Under the pieces are notes generated by a model. That model did not search any database and had not been told where the DNA came from. It saw only the letters and a list, made by a program, of their open reading frames with translations. 35,815 bases of DNA from an uncultured Gammaproteobacteria bacterium. Its GTDB lineage: Bacteria; Pseudomonadota; Gammaproteobacteria; Ga0077536. This document shows positions 1 through 10,876 of the stretch, piece by piece. The DNA lies in NCBI GenBank assembly GCA_938082545.1, contig CALKCL010000024.1, positions 1 through 35,815 of the forward strand, read 5' to 3'. Within the stretch, counting starts at the first letter, position 1, and each line of letters opens with the position of its first letter. The position numbers and the translations under genes were made by a program.

Positions 1-495
1 CTGATACAAAAAAAACTAAAAAAAATCCCGATCGTCGTAGACCCCATACTAGCTGCAGGCTCGGGTAAAAATGTAGCTGATCAAGAGCTAATCGATGCTT
101 ATTTGGAATACATATTTCCTCAAGCCACAATAGCAACGCCAAACTTTGACGAACTCTGTAAATTAGGAGGTTCATCAGATTCTAAAAAATCTATATCGTC
201 TATCTTAGAATCGGGCTGTCAAGCTTTGCTGGCTACGGACATAAAACCACAACAACCTAAGATAACTAACTATCTTTATAGAAGTGAAAAAAAATCACTC
301 TGTTATGAGATGGCAAGGTATCAGGGTTTATATCATGGGACGGGTTGCACTTTATCGAGCGGAATTGCGGCCCAAATGGCCCTTGGAGAGAACATTGAAA
401 CTGCAATTGAGAAAGCTCAAGAATTTACACACCTAGCTGTAAAAAGAGCAATAGATTTCGGCTTTTCTCAGCAAATTCCGAATAGATTGAATTAA
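1..495 (+). CDS. thiD: Hydroxymethylpyrimidine/phosphomethylpyrimidine kinase, C-terminal part (start outside window)
   Basis: ThiD phosphorylates 4-amino-5-hydroxymethyl-2-methylpyrimidine and then its monophosphate, giving the pyrimidine half of thiamine. The frame is open from base 1 with no start, so the N-terminal part lies before the window; about 164 residues are visible. Seen: a VVDPILAAGSG segment, ATPNFDELCKLGG (the TPN.xE family motif), and the anion-hole/ATP motif YHGTGCTLSSGIAAQMALG near the end, all in the expected order. The stretch between them resembles the Pseudomonas form of ThiD rather than the enteric one. The stop is 5 bases before thiE, so the two are surely co-transcribed. 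Identification is firm for the family; the missing N-terminus prevents checking whether it is fused to another domain. Confidence 0.93.
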   Translation: MIQKKLKKIPIVVDPILAAGSGKNVADQELIDAYLEYIFPQATIATPNFDELCKLGGSSDSKKSISSILESGCQALLATDIKPQQPKITNYLYRSEKKSLCYEMARYQGLYHGTGCTLSSGIAAQMALGENIETAIEKAQEFTHLAVKRAIDFGFSQQIPNRLN

Positions 496-500
496 CACTT

Positions 501-1130
501 ATGCATAAGTCACTAAGGCTCCAACACGGAGTTTATGCCATAACACCTGATAGCGGACAAACAACCGGAGATCTGCTTTCTTTAACCGAGCACGTAATGA
601 AAGGCGGAATAAAGATACTTCAATACCGATCGAAAATTAGTGATGCCAATCTGCGTGTTAGACAGGCAAAAAAAATTAAGACTTTGTGTCGAGACTATAA
701 GGTTCCCCTTATCATAAATGACGACGTTGCACTTGCTATATCTATAGATGCCGATGGGATACATCTCGGTAAAAACGACACTCCCTGCTCTGTGGTTAGA
801 AAAGTACTGGAGGAAGGGAAAATTATTGGGATCTCTTGTTACGACTCGGTCTCTCTGGCACAAAATGCAGAAAGAGATGGAGCTGATTATGTCGCTTTTG
901 GAAGTTTCTACCCCTCTAAATCAAAACCGAATGCTCCTTTATGCTCAATTGAAACTCTAAAAACGGCATCTGCAATACTAAATATCCCTATTGTCGCAAT
1001 TGGTGGAATACAGTTTGAGAATGCAAAGAAGCTAGTAGATAATGGCGCTGACTATCTGGCGGTCATAGACCAACTATTTAACCATCCCTCGCCAACTTTG
1101 GCGGCTAACAAACTATCAATGCTATTTTGA
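501..1130 (+). CDS. thiE: Thiamine-phosphate synthase
   Basis: Joins the pyrimidine diphosphate made by ThiD to the thiazole phosphate, forming thiamine monophosphate in the cytoplasm. The 209-residue protein has normal family length and the complete TIM-barrel motif set: ILQYRSK (about residues 33-39), LIINDD (pyrophosphate/Mg site), DGIHLG, GISCYDS, DYVAFGSFYPSKSKPNA and the phosphate-binding PIVAIGGI near residue 162. The ATG at 501 lies 5 bases after the thiD stop with no clear Shine-Dalgarno sequence, consistent with translational coupling. It is followed 7 bases later by hemL; thiD-thiE-hemL is a familiar order in Pseudomonas-like gammaproteobacteria. Confidence 0.96.
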   Translation: MHKSLRLQHGVYAITPDSGQTTGDLLSLTEHVMKGGIKILQYRSKISDANLRVRQAKKIKTLCRDYKVPLIINDDVALAISIDADGIHLGKNDTPCSVVRKVLEEGKIIGISCYDSVSLAQNAERDGADYVAFGSFYPSKSKPNAPLCSIETLKTASAILNIPIVAIGGIQFENAKKLVDNGADYLAVIDQLFNHPSPTLAANKLSMLF

Positions 1131-1137
1131 AAATCAA

Positions 1138-2433
1138 ATGACTAAAAAATCTAAACTACTTTTCGATGCAGCCCTTGAAGTCATGCCAGGTGGGGTAAAC
1201 TCGCCAGTGCGAGCCTTCACTGATGTAGGCAATCATCCTATTTACTTTTCTGAGGGTCATGGTGCATGGCTAACCGATGTAGATGGGAAACGATACATTG
1301 ACTACGTCGGTAGCTGGGGGCCAGCTATTGCTGGGCATTCCAATCCTCTTGTGATTTCAGCTGTTGAAAAGCAACTAAAATCAGGGCTGAGTTTCGGAGC
1401 TCCCACAGAGGTCGAGACTCAACTCGCAGAGAAAATTATCGGACTTATCCCTTCTGTTGAAAAGATAAGAATGACAAGCTCTGGAACAGAAGCCGCTATG
1501 AGCGCAATTAGACTGGCACGCGGCTACACCGGACGAGAAAAAATTGTGAAATTCGAAGGCTGCTATCATGGGCATAGTGACTCTCTCCTTGTTAAAGCAG
1601 GGTCTGGTGCCCTCGCCATGGGTGTCCCCAGTTCTCCTGGAGTACCCAAATCTCTAGCTAACCTTACTGTTACGCTGGACTACAACGACGAACAACAAGT
1701 CCTAGAGTTCTTCAACCATTCCGGACATGAAATTGCGGCAGTTATTGTTGAGCCGATTGCAGGAAACATGGGTTGTATATTGCCTAGGCCTGAGTTTTTG
1801 GAAACACTACGTCATGTGACAGAAGAAAGCGGCGCCTTACTTATTTTTGATGAAGTCATGACTGGTTTTAGAGTAGCTCCTGGTGGAGCTCAACAATTAT
1901 TTAGCATTAAACCTGACCTCACGATCCTTGGGAAAGTTATAGGCGGCGGGCTACCGGTGGGGGCAATCGGTGGCCCTAAACCTCTGCTCGATCAGTTCGC
2001 ACCTTCAGGCCCAATTTATCAAGCAGGCACGCTTTCCGGTAATCCTCTTGCAATGGCCAGTGGCTTAGCAACGCTAGAAATAATAGCCGATCCTGCATTC
2101 CACTCAAGCCTAAATACCATGACGGATATTTTATGCGAGAGAATACAAGTAGCTGCAGAAGAATCTGGAGTCAGTATCGTAGTTAACAAAGTTTGCGGGA
2201 TGTTTAGCGTATTCTTTTCATCCGATTCAGAAGTAGAGACTTTCACTCAAGTGAGTAAATGTAATGCGCAACATTTCAACCGCTTTTTTTCTAGCATGCT
2301 CGCTGATGGAATCAGTCTGGCTCCTTCTAGGTTTGAGGCAAGCTTTATATCATCAGCGCATGGCGAAAGAGAAATCGAGGCGACTGTTGCTGCCGCCTAT
2401 AGAGCATTCAAAGGGATCCGGGACATATCTTGA
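1138..2433 (+). CDS. hemL: Glutamate-1-semialdehyde 2,1-aminomutase
   Basis: A PLP enzyme that moves the amino group of glutamate-1-semialdehyde to give 5-aminolevulinate, the last step of the C5 route to haem; the next enzyme, HemB, is also in this window at about 27.1 kb. The 431-residue length is usual. Seen: the N-terminal PGGVNSPVRAF signature, YVGSWGPAIAGH, SSGTEAAMSAIRLARG, FDEVMTGFR, and the PLP-binding Lys266 in TILGKVIGGGLPVGA. The ATG is 7 bases after the thiE stop. It ends only 4 bases from the convergent fabA stop, so there is no room for an intrinsic terminator between them and the two transcripts probably overlap. Confidence 0.97.
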   Translation: MTKKSKLLFDAALEVMPGGVNSPVRAFTDVGNHPIYFSEGHGAWLTDVDGKRYIDYVGSWGPAIAGHSNPLVISAVEKQLKSGLSFGAPTEVETQLAEKIIGLIPSVEKIRMTSSGTEAAMSAIRLARGYTGREKIVKFEGCYHGHSDSLLVKAGSGALAMGVPSSPGVPKSLANLTVTLDYNDEQQVLEFFNHSGHEIAAVIVEPIAGNMGCILPRPEFLETLRHVTEESGALLIFDEVMTGFRVAPGGAQQLFSIKPDLTILGKVIGGGLPVGAIGGPKPLLDQFAPSGPIYQAGTLSGNPLAMASGLATLEIIADPAFHSSLNTMTDILCERIQVAAEESGVSIVVNKVCGMFSVFFSSDSEVETFTQVSKCNAQHFNRFFSSMLADGISLAPSRFEASFISSAHGEREIEATVAAAYRAFKGIRDIS

Positions 2434-2437
2434 AAAG

Positions 2438-3007
2438 CTATTGCATTTGTTCCTCGGTGAACAGCCCAACACGTAGACTATTACCTTCATAAATTTTCTT
2501 TCCATCTACCTCCATTACTGCGTCAGCTATACCCATCACCAGGCCTCGAGAAATTACACGTTTGATATCTATGGTATAGCTTATTAATTTTTGATCGGGA
2601 GTGACCTGCCCAGTAAACTTTATGTCAGCTCCTCCAAGAGCTCTGCCACGGCCTATCCCGCCTCGCCACGCAAGATAAAAACCAACTAACTGCCACATTG
2701 CATCGAGACCTAAACAACCCGGCATCACTGGATCTCCTTCAAAATGGCAGCCAAAAAACCATAGATCTGGGCGTATATCAAGCTCAGCTTTTACTACCCC
2801 ACGGTTATATTTACCGGAAGAGCTCGAGATCTGAGTAACACGATCAAACATTAGCATGGGTGGTAAAGGAAGCTGAGCGTTACCCGAACCGAACAATCCT
2901 CCCTTACCGCACTCAATCAACTCTGAATTGTCGAATGCTGACTGATATCCTTTGGAGAGGACAATGGGAGCCTCTGGATTTAGCGGTGCATAGTCGATTT
3001 CAAGCAT
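2438..3007 (-). CDS. fabA: 3-hydroxydecanoyl-ACP dehydratase/isomerase
   Basis: Dehydrates 3-hydroxyacyl-ACP and isomerises the C10 trans-2 product to cis-3, the branch point of anaerobic unsaturated fatty acid synthesis. Hot-dog fold motifs are clear: [15 protein letters not shown], then [24 protein letters not shown], with catalytic His88 and Asp102, whose 14-residue spacing equals that of E. coli His70/Asp84. At 189 residues it has about 18 more N-terminal residues than E. coli FabA; the ATG at 3007 is the only ATG before the core, and no good Shine-Dalgarno precedes it. The usual partner fabB is not adjacent. A leader with two inverted repeats separates it from the upstream hydrolase gene, suggesting its own promoter. 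Confidence 0.95.
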   Translation of the reverse strand: MLEIDYAPLNPEAPIVLSKGYQSAFDNSELIECGKGGLFGSGNAQLPLPPMLMFDRVTQISSSSGKYNRGVVKAELDIRPDLWFFGCHFEGDPVMPGCLGLDAMWQLVGFYLAWRGGIGRGRALGGADIKFTGQVTPDQKLISYTIDIKRVISRGLVMGIADAVMEVDGKKIYEGNSLRVGLFTEEQMQ

Positions 3008-3060
3008 AGATAAGAAATTCCAGTTTTTAAAACGCGAACAAGATAATGCCCACAGGCATC

Positions 3061-3110
3061 ACCTACTATCAATGATATATTATCCCATAATCGACCGACA
3101 GTTAGTAGGT
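3061..3110. repeat. Inverted repeat upstream of fabA
   Basis: ACCTACTA at 3061-3068 and its exact reverse complement TAGTAGGT at 3103-3110 are separated by 34 bases. A second, tight inverted repeat (ATGCC-CACA-GGCAT, 3046-3059) lies next to it on the fabA side. Both are in the 150-base gap between the hydrolase and fabA. They could be an operator for fatty-acid control, a hairpin, or chance; they do not match FadR or FabR consensus sites that I recognise. Confidence 0.4.
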
Positions 3111-3157
3111 AACCAGTACTTATCCACCAGCAGTCTTGAGTCGGGTTCTGTCTAAAG

Positions 3158-3982
3158 TTAACTTTCTTTTATTTGAAAAGGCTGAGAATTAGTCACTGCA
3201 GGAATCATTTCCCGCACCAACCCAACCGTAGAAGGATCTACGTCGGATATAATAAATCCTTCAGAATCGCCTCCATCAGCTAGGACCTTTCCCCATGGGT
3301 CTATGATTAATGAGTGTCCATATGTACGACGACCCCATTTTCTTTCGCCACACTGACCCGGGGCAAAAATATAACATCCAGTTTCGATCGCTCTTGCCTT
3401 CAATAAGGTATGCCAGTGAGCTGCGCCTGTTTTAGCTGTAAACGCAGCCGGCACAGAAATAAAATGAGCTCCATTTCTTGCCAAAGTGTGGTAGAGGTTA
3501 GGGAAACGTACATCGTAACAAATCGTCAATCCAAGCTTACCCCATGGAGTCTGAGCCAGAACAGCTTCAGTTCCTGCTTGTACGGTATTGGATTCTCGGT
3601 ATTCTTGCCCATCTTTAATCGCAACATCGAATAGATGGATCTTGTTGTACGACTCTTCAACCGTTCCATCTGGCCGCATTAAGATACTTTGGTTGAAAAT
3701 CTTTCCACCCATCGCTTTAACTGGAATAGAACCCAGCAGCAACCAACAGCCACAGGCGCTTACCAACTCTTGCGCATTCTGAAATGCAGGGTGATCAGAT
3801 ACAGAGCATGCCTTTTCAAGATAAGACAAATCTGTTTTCTCAATTAGAGAATAATATTCAGGCAAGCAAATTAAGTCAGCGTTTTCACGAGCAGCTTTTA
3901 GGACGAGAGCACCAACTTTTTCAAGATTTGTAGAAATATTGGCGCCGGCGCAATTCTGTACACAGGCTACTCGAAATGACAC
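3158..3982 (-). CDS. Carbon-nitrogen hydrolase, Nit1/Nit2-like omega-amidase or deaminated-glutathione amidase
   Basis: A 274-residue nitrilase-superfamily amidase. The catalytic triad is visible: Glu42 in CLPEYY, Lys114 in YNKIHLFDV and Cys155 in LTICYDVRFPNLY. The IHLFDV and CYDVRFP contexts, and the later HWHTLLKARAIETGCY and YGHSLIIDPWG segments, are those of the Nit branch, whose members hydrolyse deaminated glutathione or alpha-keto acid amides as metabolite repair. Substrate is inferred from family only. The ATG at 3982 follows rraA by 45 bases on the same strand, so the genes glmU, rraA and this one may form one transcript. Cytoplasmic, with no signal peptide. Confidence 0.85.
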   Translation of the reverse strand: MSFRVACVQNCAGANISTNLEKVGALVLKAARENADLICLPEYYSLIEKTDLSYLEKACSVSDHPAFQNAQELVSACGCWLLLGSIPVKAMGGKIFNQSILMRPDGTVEESYNKIHLFDVAIKDGQEYRESNTVQAGTEAVLAQTPWGKLGLTICYDVRFPNLYHTLARNGAHFISVPAAFTAKTGAAHWHTLLKARAIETGCYIFAPGQCGERKWGRRTYGHSLIIDPWGKVLADGGDSEGFIISDVDPSTVGLVREMIPAVTNSQPFQIKES

Positions 3983-4027
3983 GAAGATATCTCCACCTTA
4001 TGCTCTCCAGATTAGTAGATAACTAGT

Positions 4028-4501
4028 TTACAGCTCTGATTCCGATAACACTATTCCATCAGCATCAGCCCACATCCAACAGCCAGGCTTTATTACTGCA
4101 TCAGCAAAACGTAAAACCACTCCCGAGGCACCCTCACCTTTTTTTACGCTCTTTCTAGGGTTAGTAGTGAGTGCTTTTAAACCAATATCAATGCATGAGA
4201 TCTGCTCAGAATCACGAATACAACCAAACACAATAATCCCAGCCCAATTATTTTTTTGACCCAGTAAGGCTAGATTGTCACCCACTAGAGCGCACCTCAA
4301 TGAGCCTCCTCCATCGACAACCAATATACGTCCTAATCCAGCCATTTCTAACGTGTCACGAACCAAACTATTGTCTTCATATACTTTTAAAGTAGCTACA
4401 GCACCGCAAAAGTTAGTTCGACCACCAAAGTCTCTAAAGATCGGGGCTAGGACCGTTAAAACTTCACCATACTCGTCATATAAATCAGCAGTCATTTTCA
4501 T
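4028..4501 (-). CDS. rraA: RraA family protein (regulator of RNase E activity A)
   Basis: At 157 residues it matches enteric RraA in length. Seen: an N-terminal DLYDEY, then FGGRTNFCGAVATLKVYEDN, the strongly conserved ILVVDGGGSLRCALVGDNLA, and FGCIRDSEQ. In E. coli RraA binds RNase E and restrains its cleavage; relatives in the same fold are 4-hydroxy-4-methyl-2-oxoglutarate aldolases, for which the Arg-Asp of CIRD is part of the metal site, so an aldolase role cannot be excluded. The start at 4501 is supported by an AGGA 8 bases upstream. It occupies the place immediately after glmU where glmS is common. With rhlB also present here, two degradosome-linked genes share the window. Confidence 0.88.
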   Translation of the reverse strand: MKMTADLYDEYGEVLTVLAPIFRDFGGRTNFCGAVATLKVYEDNSLVRDTLEMAGLGRILVVDGGGSLRCALVGDNLALLGQKNNWAGIIVFGCIRDSEQISCIDIGLKALTTNPRKSVKKGEGASGVVLRFADAVIKPGCWMWADADGIVLSESEL

Positions 4502-4543
4502 CGTCGATTCCTACATATTAGTTCCCACAGGCGATACTAAAAA

Positions 4544-5905
4544 CTATTTCTTCCTAGGTCTTTCCCATCCGGGGATACTTTTTTGTTGACCTCGTCTAAG
4601 GGCTAAGTCCCCTTTGGCGACATCCTTGGTTATTGTAGTACCAGCAGCAGTAGTAGCGTTTTCACCAATGCTAACGGGTGCTACAAGAATCGACCCACTA
4701 CCAATAAACGCATCGTCACCAATCACTGTTTTGTGCTTATTCGCTCCGTCGTAGTTACAAGTAATAGTACCTGCACCTAGATTCGCATTCTTCCCTACTT
4801 CTGAATCTCCAACGTAGCTCAAATGGCCAGTCTTGCTACCTGCTCCTAGAGTAGAATTTTTAATTTCTACAAAATTACCGACTTTCACTGTGTTTTCTAA
4901 ATGGGTTCCAGGCCTTAAGTGCGCAAATGGACCTACTAGTGCGTTTTCTCCAACCTTAGCTCCATTTATCACACATGACCCGAAAACCTCTGACCCTTTT
5001 CCAATAATTGAATCGGTAATCAGACAGTTAGGCCCAATTCTTACATTGTCTCCAAGAATCACAGACCCCTCAAATACTGAATTAAGGTCTATGGACACAT
5101 TCTTTCCGCACTTAATGTTACCTCTAACATCAATCCGATCCGGATCACTAATTGTGACACCGGATCTCATGAGAGTGACAGCATTACGCCGCTGATAGAT
5201 CCTTTCTGCCTGCGCGCGTTGGACCTGATCATTAATTCCAAATGCCTCCGAAGGGTCTATTAATTCATGCGTGCCTAAGGGAATCCTTAAATCACGCGCT
5301 AGTTTGGCGCAATCTGTCAAATAATACTCTTTCTGACTGTTGTCATCTGCAAGTAACGGAATCATTTGAGCGAGGGCGGCACACGATGCCACTGCAATCC
5401 CTGTATTTATTTCAGATATTAGTAATTGTTTTTCTGTAGCATCTTGATCTTCTACAATCCCGACAAAATTGCTTGTAGAGTCTCTTAGAATTCTTCCATA
5501 TCCACTGGGATCGGTTACTTTTGAAGTCATAAAAGACAGTTCTGATAGACCCAAGCAGCCAACCATCTTCATAAGTGTTTCCACTCGTAGTAAGGGCACA
5601 TCTCCATACAAAACAACAACAGTATCTTCTTTTGAGATATGTTTTAGTGCTTGTGCCACCGCATGCCCGGTGCCTAATCTCTCTTTTTGATCGACCCAAG
5701 TTATATTTTTAGAGGGAAATTTTGCCCTGATCTCATCCCCTTGATAACCAGTCACAACGATAGGGGGTAATTCAGAGAGGTTTTGTGCTAACTCAATGAC
5801 ATGGCTAATAATCGGCCTTCCAGCCAGTAGATGCAGCACCTTAGGAAGGTCTGAACGCATCCGCTTCCCTTCGCCCGCCGCCAAAACAATTACAGCTAAT
5901 CCCAT
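4544..5905 (-). CDS. glmU: Bifunctional GlcNAc-1-phosphate uridyltransferase / glucosamine-1-phosphate acetyltransferase
   Basis: Makes UDP-GlcNAc for peptidoglycan and lipopolysaccharide by acetylating glucosamine-1-phosphate and then adding UMP. The 453 residues hold both halves: the N-terminal nucleotidyltransferase begins VIVLAAGEGKRMRSDLPK (residues 5-22, with Lys22 in the signature) and has YGDVPL with metal-binding Asp102; from about residue 250 a left-handed beta-helix of hexapeptide repeats follows, with the acetyltransferase His361 in GHLSYVG and the conserved TITCNYDGANK. The ATG at 5905 places the nucleotide-binding loop right at the N-terminus as usual. It lies downstream of atpC by 95 bases, the classic atpC-glmU order. 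Confidence 0.97.
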   Translation of the reverse strand: MGLAVIVLAAGEGKRMRSDLPKVLHLLAGRPIISHVIELAQNLSELPPIVVTGYQGDEIRAKFPSKNITWVDQKERLGTGHAVAQALKHISKEDTVVVLYGDVPLLRVETLMKMVGCLGLSELSFMTSKVTDPSGYGRILRDSTSNFVGIVEDQDATEKQLLISEINTGIAVASCAALAQMIPLLADDNSQKEYYLTDCAKLARDLRIPLGTHELIDPSEAFGINDQVQRAQAERIYQRRNAVTLMRSGVTISDPDRIDVRGNIKCGKNVSIDLNSVFEGSVILGDNVRIGPNCLITDSIIGKGSEVFGSCVINGAKVGENALVGPFAHLRPGTHLENTVKVGNFVEIKNSTLGAGSKTGHLSYVGDSEVGKNANLGAGTITCNYDGANKHKTVIGDDAFIGSGSILVAPVSIGENATTAAGTTITKDVAKGDLALRRGQQKSIPGWERPRKK

Positions 5906-6000
5906 AATTAAATCTCACTCACGCCTTAGCCAAAGGGCCATGATAGTGTCCTAAGCAGGTCTCGACAATAAAATTTTCGAATGACGGACTAGATAGTAAC

Positions 6001-6420
6001 CTAGCGACCACTTCTGCGGCGAAGTCTTTGAATAGTTTGCAGTTGAGCTATAGTTTCAGCCAGCTCAACCCTGGCCTTGGTGAAGTCCATAGTGGAACTC
6101 GTGTCTGAAAGTGCGGCTTCAGCAGCTTCTTTAGCTTTCACCAAAAGAGCCTCATCAAGGTCTTCTGCTCGTTCTGCAGTGTCAGACAAAATAGTCACCG
6201 TGCTAGGCTGAACTTCTAACATTCCCCCTGATACGTAGAAAGCGAGCTCAGATCCGACAGCGAGCTTCACCCTAACTTCTCCAGGTCCTAAGCGAGACAA
6301 CAACGGAGCATGACCAGGAGCGATGCCCACTTCACCCTGTATCGCGGGCGCAAAAACCATTTCAGCCTCACCAGAAAAAATCTCTTTTTCTGCACTAACT
6401 ATATCAACATGGACTGTCAT
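6001..6420 (-). CDS. atpC: F1Fo ATP synthase epsilon subunit
   Basis: Epsilon couples the central stalk to the c ring and can inhibit ATP hydrolysis through its C-terminal helices. The 139-residue protein has the beta-sandwich N-terminal domain (MTVHVDIVSAEKEIFSGEAE, GEVGIAPGHAPLL, FYVSGGMLEVQPSTVTILSDTAERA) and a C-terminal helical hairpin rich in Ala and Glu. The start is 4 bases after the atpD stop, so it is translationally coupled. Last gene of the atp operon; no strong terminator separates it from glmU, so read-through is plausible. Confidence 0.97.
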   Translation of the reverse strand: MTVHVDIVSAEKEIFSGEAEMVFAPAIQGEVGIAPGHAPLLSRLGPGEVRVKLAVGSELAFYVSGGMLEVQPSTVTILSDTAERAEDLDEALLVKAKEAAEAALSDTSSTMDFTKARVELAETIAQLQTIQRLRRRSGR

Positions 6421-6424
6421 AATC

Positions 6425-7831
<1,407 letters not shown>

Positions 7832-7856
7832 TTAATAAAATAGTCAGTGCATTGGC

Positions 7857-8714
7857 TTAAACTGCCGCCGCACCACCAACAATCTCTGAAAGCTCCTGCG
7901 TAATCGCAGCTTGACGAGCTTTATTATAGATAAGTTCCAACTCATCTATCGCTTTCCCGGCGTTATCTGACGCCGATTTCATTGCCACCATTCTGGCGGC
8001 CTGTTCGCAGGCTATATTTTCAACCACACCCTGATAAACTAAAGACTCGATATAACGACCCAGAAGCTGGTCCATGACCTCAGGCGCTTCAGGCTCGTAA
8101 AGATAGTCCCAATGGTGACCTAACTCAGTAGACTCTCCGCGCTGAAGCGGCAATAGTTGCTCGAACTTCGGGATTTGAGTCATTCGGTTCACAAATTCGT
8201 TATACACAATATAAAGCTTATCAATACGTTTCTCATGGTACGCATCGAGCATTATCTTTACAGTCCCTATTAAATCCTCTAATTTCGGAGCATCACCAAG
8301 TTGTCCAACTTGTCCTGTTACATTGCCTCCAATACGCGAGAAAAAACCTGCACCTTTCGTCCCGATCACACACAATTCTAGCTCAGTCCCGTCAGATTCC
8401 CACTCTTGGAAACGCTTGATAGATTGACGAAACAAATTTCCATTTAATCCACCGCAAAGTCCTCTATCCGTGGTCACAAGTATCAGGCCGATACGACTTA
8501 CATCTCTTTCAGCCAAAAAGGGGTGTCGGTATTCCGAATTAGCATTGGCGATATGTGAAACCACTTGCCTCATTTTTTCCGCATAGGGCCGAGCAGCAGT
8601 CATCCGCTCCTGAGCTTTCCTCATTTTGCTCGCCGCAACCATTTCCATCGCCTTAGTGATTTTCTGCGTGTTTTTAACACTTGCGATTTTGGTGCGTATT
8701 TCCTTTGCTGCCAT
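7857..8714 (-). CDS. atpG: F1Fo ATP synthase gamma subunit
   Basis: Rotating central stalk subunit. The N-terminal helix [31 protein letters not shown] and the C-terminal helix ending [19 protein letters not shown] are the two strands of the conserved coiled coil that turns inside the alpha3beta3 ring; [11 protein letters not shown] in the middle is the other family signature. 285 residues is usual for gammaproteobacteria. It lies 24 bases after atpA. Confidence 0.98.
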   Translation of the reverse strand: MAAKEIRTKIASVKNTQKITKAMEMVAASKMRKAQERMTAARPYAEKMRQVVSHIANANSEYRHPFLAERDVSRIGLILVTTDRGLCGGLNGNLFRQSIKRFQEWESDGTELELCVIGTKGAGFFSRIGGNVTGQVGQLGDAPKLEDLIGTVKIMLDAYHEKRIDKLYIVYNEFVNRMTQIPKFEQLLPLQRGESTELGHHWDYLYEPEAPEVMDQLLGRYIESLVYQGVVENIACEQAARMVAMKSASDNAGKAIDELELIYNKARQAAITQELSEIVGGAAAV

Positions 8715-8738
8715 TACTTTAGAATTCCTTAACAGTGC

Positions 8739-10280
8739 TTACCAAGAATGACTTTCAGAAAAAGACTCAAGGGCGGCTTTGAGGCCAGATTTAATCTCAT
8801 CTCCAAAGTCACCAGTGTCGTTAATTTTAGCCATGAGATCGGCATGACTAGAATTCATATAGCCAACTAATTCGCTCTCGTACTTCCCAACGTCGACAAT
8901 AGGAACTTCATCTATATAGCTATTTTCAACTGCATATAAGCTCACAGCCATTTCAGCCACACTCAAAGGAGAATATTGTTTCTGCTTCATGAGCTCCATT
9001 ACACGCTGGCCCCGCTCTAACTGCTTTCTCGTTGCTTCATCAAGATCTGATGCAAATTGAGAGAATGCTGCCAACTCACGGTACTGAGCCAGCGCTAAAC
9101 GAACACCGCCTCCTAACTTCTTAACAATTGAAGTCTGAGCTGCGCCACCGACTCGAGAAACAGACAGACCAGCATTTATTGCCGGACGAAACCCGGAGTT
9201 AAAAAGGTCTGTTTCTAGATAAATCTGTCCATCCGTTATAGATATCACATTGGTTGGTACAAATGCGGATACATCGCCCGCCTGGGTTTCAATTATAGGC
9301 AACGCAGTAAGAGAACCCGTCTTGCCTTTAACTTCACCATTTGTAGCTTTTTCAACATATTCAGCATTCACTCTGGAAGCTCTCTCCAGCAAGCGAGAAT
9401 GTAAATAAAACACATCTCCTGGATATGCTTCACGCCCAGGAGGACGTCTCAGCAACAGAGAGACTTGTCTGTAGGCCCATGCTTGTTTAGTCAGATCGTC
9501 ATAAATGATCAAAGCATCCTCGCCCCGATCACGAAAGTATTCACCCATAGAACAGCCAGCGTATGGCGCAATATATTGCATAGCGGCAGAATCTGATGCT
9601 GTGGCCGCTACTATAATAGTGTGCTCCAACGCGTCATGCTCTTCTAGTTTACGGATCACAGCGGCAATAGAAGACGCTTTCTGCCCAATCGCGACGTATA
9701 TGCATTTAATCCCAGTTCCTTTCTGGTTAATAATTGCATCTATCGCAACTGCTGTCTTACCGGTTTGCCTATCACCAATAATTAATTCACGCTGGCCGCG
9801 TCCAACAGGTACCATCGCGTCTATCGATTTAAGCCCAGTTTGCACCGGTTGGTCGACTGACTGACGCTCGATTACACCGGGAGCTATTTTCTCAATAGGT
9901 TCGGTCCGAGAGGCATTCAAGTCGCCTTTTCCATCAATCGGTTGTCCAAGCGAGTTCACAACTCGACCAAGTAACTCCTCACCAACAGGAACTTCTAGAA
10001 TTCTACCGGTACACCGGCAGGTATCTCCTTCAGAAAGATGCTCGTAAGATCCTAGTACAACAGCGCCTACGGAGTCCTGCTCTAAGTTGAGAGCAAGCCC
10101 AAACACTCCTCCAGGAAACTCAATCATTTCGCCTTGCATCACATCACTTAGGCCGTGTATCCGAGCAATACCATCAGATAAACTGACGATAGTACCTTCG
10201 GTACGAGCTTCTGTGTCTAAATCAAGACCTTCAATTCTTTTTTTGATCAGTTCGCTGATCTCGGTTGCGCTGATACTCAT
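8739..10280 (-). CDS. atpA: F1Fo ATP synthase alpha subunit
   Basis: Non-catalytic nucleotide-binding subunit of F1. 513 residues, the same length as E. coli AtpA. The P-loop GDRQTGKT falls at residues 169-176 with Lys175, and the arginine-finger segment [10 protein letters not shown] is intact, so it should complete the catalytic sites on beta. The N-terminal helix [18 protein letters not shown] that contacts delta is present. It lies 53 bases after atpH and 24 before atpG. Confidence 0.98.
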   Translation of the reverse strand: MSISATEISELIKKRIEGLDLDTEARTEGTIVSLSDGIARIHGLSDVMQGEMIEFPGGVFGLALNLEQDSVGAVVLGSYEHLSEGDTCRCTGRILEVPVGEELLGRVVNSLGQPIDGKGDLNASRTEPIEKIAPGVIERQSVDQPVQTGLKSIDAMVPVGRGQRELIIGDRQTGKTAVAIDAIINQKGTGIKCIYVAIGQKASSIAAVIRKLEEHDALEHTIIVAATASDSAAMQYIAPYAGCSMGEYFRDRGEDALIIYDDLTKQAWAYRQVSLLLRRPPGREAYPGDVFYLHSRLLERASRVNAEYVEKATNGEVKGKTGSLTALPIIETQAGDVSAFVPTNVISITDGQIYLETDLFNSGFRPAINAGLSVSRVGGAAQTSIVKKLGGGVRLALAQYRELAAFSQFASDLDEATRKQLERGQRVMELMKQKQYSPLSVAEMAVSLYAVENSYIDEVPIVDVGKYESELVGYMNSSHADLMAKINDTGDFGDEIKSGLKAALESFSESHSW

Positions 10281-10333
10281 TGCAATCCTCTGACTCTACT
10301 TCGTTAAATTAAAAAAAATGTATATAAACCAAT

Positions 10334-10867
10334 TTATCCCAACTCACTTTCCAATGCCGCCAGGCGACCACGGAGAGATAAGTCAATTACTGAATCACCA
10401 ATTTTTATGACTGCACCGCCAATCAGCGACACGTCAGTCTTTCCGGTAATTTGGCAGTTTTTACCCAAGCGGTTACCAATAGCGAGTTTTATTTGGCTAG
10501 ACTCTTCCGAAGTCAAATCAAAAGCTGATGTTACTTCGATATTCACTAGGCCCGCCATCTCCGCGCATCGACTATTAAATAATTCAGAAACTTCCTGGAC
10601 TAATTGAAGACGATCGCCGTTAATCAGCAAAGTAACAAAGTTGACTTTTTGTTTATCGAGCTTATTCCCAAACATATCAACAATAATCGAAAGCATCACA
10701 GTTTTAGAAATTTTCGGATGCCCAATCAACGGGCCAAGATCAGGATGTTGCACTGTCTCGAGGAGGCCGAGAAGAAACTTCGCCCAATCTTCGGTTACAC
10801 CGTTCTCTCTGGCGTACTCGAAAGCAGCTTCCGTGTAAGGTCGAGCAATTGTGAGTCTATCTTGCAT
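10334..10867 (-). CDS. atpH: F1Fo ATP synthase delta subunit
   Basis: Peripheral-stalk subunit joining the tip of F1 to the b dimer. 177 residues, normal for the family. The N-terminal RPYTEAAFEYARENG is the usual signature, followed by a variable helical bundle; the C-terminal IGGAVIKIGDSVIDLSLRGRL is the highly conserved end. It starts 9 bases after atpF. Confidence 0.96.
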   Translation of the reverse strand: MQDRLTIARPYTEAAFEYARENGVTEDWAKFLLGLLETVQHPDLGPLIGHPKISKTVMLSIIVDMFGNKLDKQKVNFVTLLINGDRLQLVQEVSELFNSRCAEMAGLVNIEVTSAFDLTSEESSQIKLAIGNRLGKNCQITGKTDVSLIGGAVIKIGDSVIDLSLRGRLAALESELG

Positions 10868-10876
10868 GGAGGACCT

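Noticed and set aside
3119-3127. TTATCCACC, one mismatch from a DnaA box
   Set aside because: Isolated and between housekeeping genes; not evidence of an origin.
5412-5699. 95-codon frame on the minus strand inside glmU
   Set aside because: Lies within glmU in another frame, with atypical composition; not a gene.
5906-6000. Terminator between atpC and glmU
   Set aside because: No GC-rich stem followed by T run on the minus strand; read-through into glmU is more likely.
8202-8210. TTATACACA, an exact DnaA-box match
   Set aside because: Single copy inside atpG coding sequence with no cluster or AT-rich unwinding region; expected by chance in 36 kb.
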